DNA of 64,000 nucleotides from Elmis aenea (Eukaryota; Arthropoda; Insecta; Coleoptera; Elmidae). Numbering within the stretch: position 1 is the stretch's first letter; every line of letters starts with the position of its first letter. This document shows, piece by piece, positions 62,223 to 64,000 of this stretch. The notes beneath the pieces are model-generated. The model ran no database searches and was not told where the DNA came from. It worked only from the letters and a program-made list of their open reading frames with translations. The stretch spans positions 54,846,966 to 54,910,965 of the forward strand of contig OX393576.1 of the NCBI GenBank assembly GCA_947652605.1, in the 5' to 3' direction. A program made the position numbers and the translations under genes.

Positions 62223-62967
62223 CAGGGTGTCCCAATTATACACCGTCAAAAAGTAGGTGCATATTCATGATGACCATTTGTCAAATATTTTGTTATCCGA
62301 AAATGCTTCCTTTCAAAGTTGCAAGAAAAAAAACAAAAAATCGATTACGTCCTAGCCGTTTAAGCTAGAGCTATCAAACTTGGCCGAAATGTTTAGGTGT
62401 TTCCTATTGACTTTGTGGGATAATTAGAAAGAAAACACGTAATTGGAAGTCATCCGCTTAATTAGGAACAAGCCTTAAGTCAAGCATGACATTAGCCAAC
62501 TAAGTTTAGTAAAAAAAATATTTGAGGTGTATAAACAGAGTTTGTCGATGCATCTTTAGCGCCAATTTTTTCGTAAACGGCCACGTTTACAGCAAAAAAC
62601 AAAGAGGGACGAATTTTTTCCTCTTAAGTCGTACTTTCTTATGGACGAATGACATTTTCAATTTTATTCCAGAGAAAAAAATTATGAAGATGGTAAGCGG
62701 ATGACCTGACTATAAATCATACTTCCAATTACGTGTTTTCTTTCTAATTAACCCACAAAGTCAATGGGAAACACCTAAACATTTCGGCCAAGTTTGATAG
62801 CTCTAGCTTAAACGGCTAGGACGTATTCGATTTTTTTATTTTTTCTTCTTGCAACTTTGGAGGTCCCTAACTTTGAAAGGAAGCACTTTCGGATAACAAA
62901 ATATTTGACAAATTTTCACTCAGGAATATGCACCTACTTTTTGGCGGTGTATAATTGGGACACCCTG
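62223..62967. mobile_element. Foldback element E in fizzy-related intron 1
   Basis: Left end CAGGGTGTCCCAATTATACA mirrors right end TGTATAATTGGGACACCCTG, TA on both sides. Arms pair through CAAAAAGTAGGTGCATATTC and the GCTAGAGCTATCAAACTTGG block. No coding sequence; arms are a separate sequence family. Confidence 0.9.
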
Positions 62968-63941
62968 TATAACACCTAGTACTTTAAAACTAAATTAAAA
63001 ATTAAATCTCTTTTTTGTTTCTGATGGAGGTCTGTAAGAAGTTATTTCTTTAGATTGCAATGCACAAGAGGTGGACGAGATTATGTTAATATATGAACCC
63101 CCATTGAGCTGAAACTGTGGCCTTTTTGAATAAATCAGATGTCTTTCGCGTCCCCCAAAAGTTAATGTTGATTCGTTTAATTTTTCCTGTCTGTTTTCGA
63201 CCGCATAACATCTAAATAATGTTTACGTAAGTGTTTTAAATTACAGTAAACTTTTGGCCTAATGGATCATGTTGGTTCACACCACTATTTGTAAGCCTCA
63301 CATATCAAAGTTCGTCGTAATCAAATTCCTTAACAATCTTTACTAACGTCGATGCTTTATTAATCAAGCTTCTCATGAATGTATCAGAAGAGTTTATAGA
63401 AATTCAATCGCCCCTAACTGTAGTAATACTTCGTGTGATGTTACGGAAGTTGTATAATCAAATTTTCTGCTGATAAGCGACAGTTGTTTACCGATTTTGC
63501 GAAAATCGTGTCTGTATTTTTGCTTATTCGTGACAAGTTTGTATACATACAACTTGTAAGCCACTTGAGAGATGATAGGGGCGCATCGAACTCAGCTCTG
63601 TGACTCTATCCTGTTTATTACGAATGCATTTATTTGTTCTTTATTGCAAAAGGCCATAATTTTCAAATTTGAAGTTGTATAGTTTGCCGATCCTACCTTT
63701 CTATGGATATTTTCGATTTTTCATGTGTCTAGTTAAGTCTTAAGTAATTAGGTTCTTAAATAGTTCTTATTTCGTCATTTTATTGTGTTTGCCAATCAAG
63801 TACGTACCTAGTAATCGGCAATTGCGTCTTTAGATTGATAACAATAGTACATAAAATATTGATTATAGAAAAGTAGGCCATTGCCGTTGATAAGCTGGCA
63901 CTTGTAACCTCTGAACATGATTATTTTTTTTTTGCGTTATA
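62968..63941. other. fizzy-related intron 1, right part
   Basis: No exon, RNA gene or bounded repeat is visible. Confidence 0.45.
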
Positions 63942-64000
63942 CAGGGTGTTTCTTAAGTATTGCAAAAAAAATCAGGAGATGATTATCGAAAATTCTTTCT
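63942..64000. mobile_element. Left end of another CAGGGTG element, cut by the window edge
   Basis: TA followed by CAGGGTGTTTCTTAAGTATT has the common terminus of the foldback set. The partner end lies beyond the window, so the assignment is provisional. Confidence 0.5.

Noticed and set aside
62223..62967. microRNA precursor from the palindrome
   Set aside because: Arms are hundreds of bases long and share the termini of mobile elements; a short miRNA hairpin is not indicated.

Overview
This is a 64 kb window of nuclear DNA from an arthropod, almost certainly an insect. It is AT-rich, the genes are split by GT-AG introns, the coding sequences most resemble insect families (for example an insect-type BiP and a CTR copper transporter), and the gaps are packed with DNA transposons. 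Repeat style and gene content would suit a beetle, but I cannot fix the species from sequence alone.

Layout, left to right: (1) 3' end of an aquaporin (+, enters from the left edge, stop at 3274). (2) A four-pass small membrane protein with a C-terminal PPSY motif (-, 10997 to 5011). (3) A small two-exon protein, possibly the kinetochore subunit Dsn1 (+, 12085-12670), convergent with (4) Sin1/MAPKAP1, the TORC2 subunit (-, 15583-12886). (5) A CTR-type copper transporter (+, from 15901) divergent from Sin1, with two possible last exons. (6) An hAT transposon (17811-22880) whose transposase is interrupted by a second, apparently intact transposon (19757-22375). (7) ALAD/porphobilinogen synthase (+, 23138-24651). 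(8) BiP/GRP78 (+, 26129-28458), with a promoter carrying stress-type elements. (9) A decayed jockey-like LINE (about 29390-31246). (10) SMYD3 (-, 35360-32429). (11) Swiss-cheese/neuropathy target esterase (+, 36093-52004, 22 exons plus one alternative). (12) Folylpolyglutamate synthase (-, 59073-56201). (13) The first coding exon of fizzy-related/Cdh1 (+, 59847-60221), whose remainder lies beyond the right edge.

I reconstructed nine complete reading frames exon by exon with consistent phases: tetraspan, Dsn1-like, Sin1, CTR, ALAD, BiP, SMYD3, NTE and FPGS. The genes are unrelated housekeeping genes; nothing suggests an operon-like pathway. Shared structure exists only at the Sin1/CTR divergent promoter and at convergent 3' ends.

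The space between genes is dominated by two kinds of non-autonomous DNA transposon. One is a set of long near-palindromes (foldback elements) that share only the terminal CAGGGTG and a TA target duplication, while their arms are of several unrelated families. The other is a set of hAT-type miniature elements with perfect or near-perfect 8-bp target duplications, several nested in one another. The observations most worth following are the NTE pair of equal-length (117 nt), same-phase exons that alternate at the catalytic Asp motif (DGG versus DGC), the transposon-in-transposon with both target duplications readable, the CAGGGTG foldback set, and the two alternative C-termini of the copper transporter.
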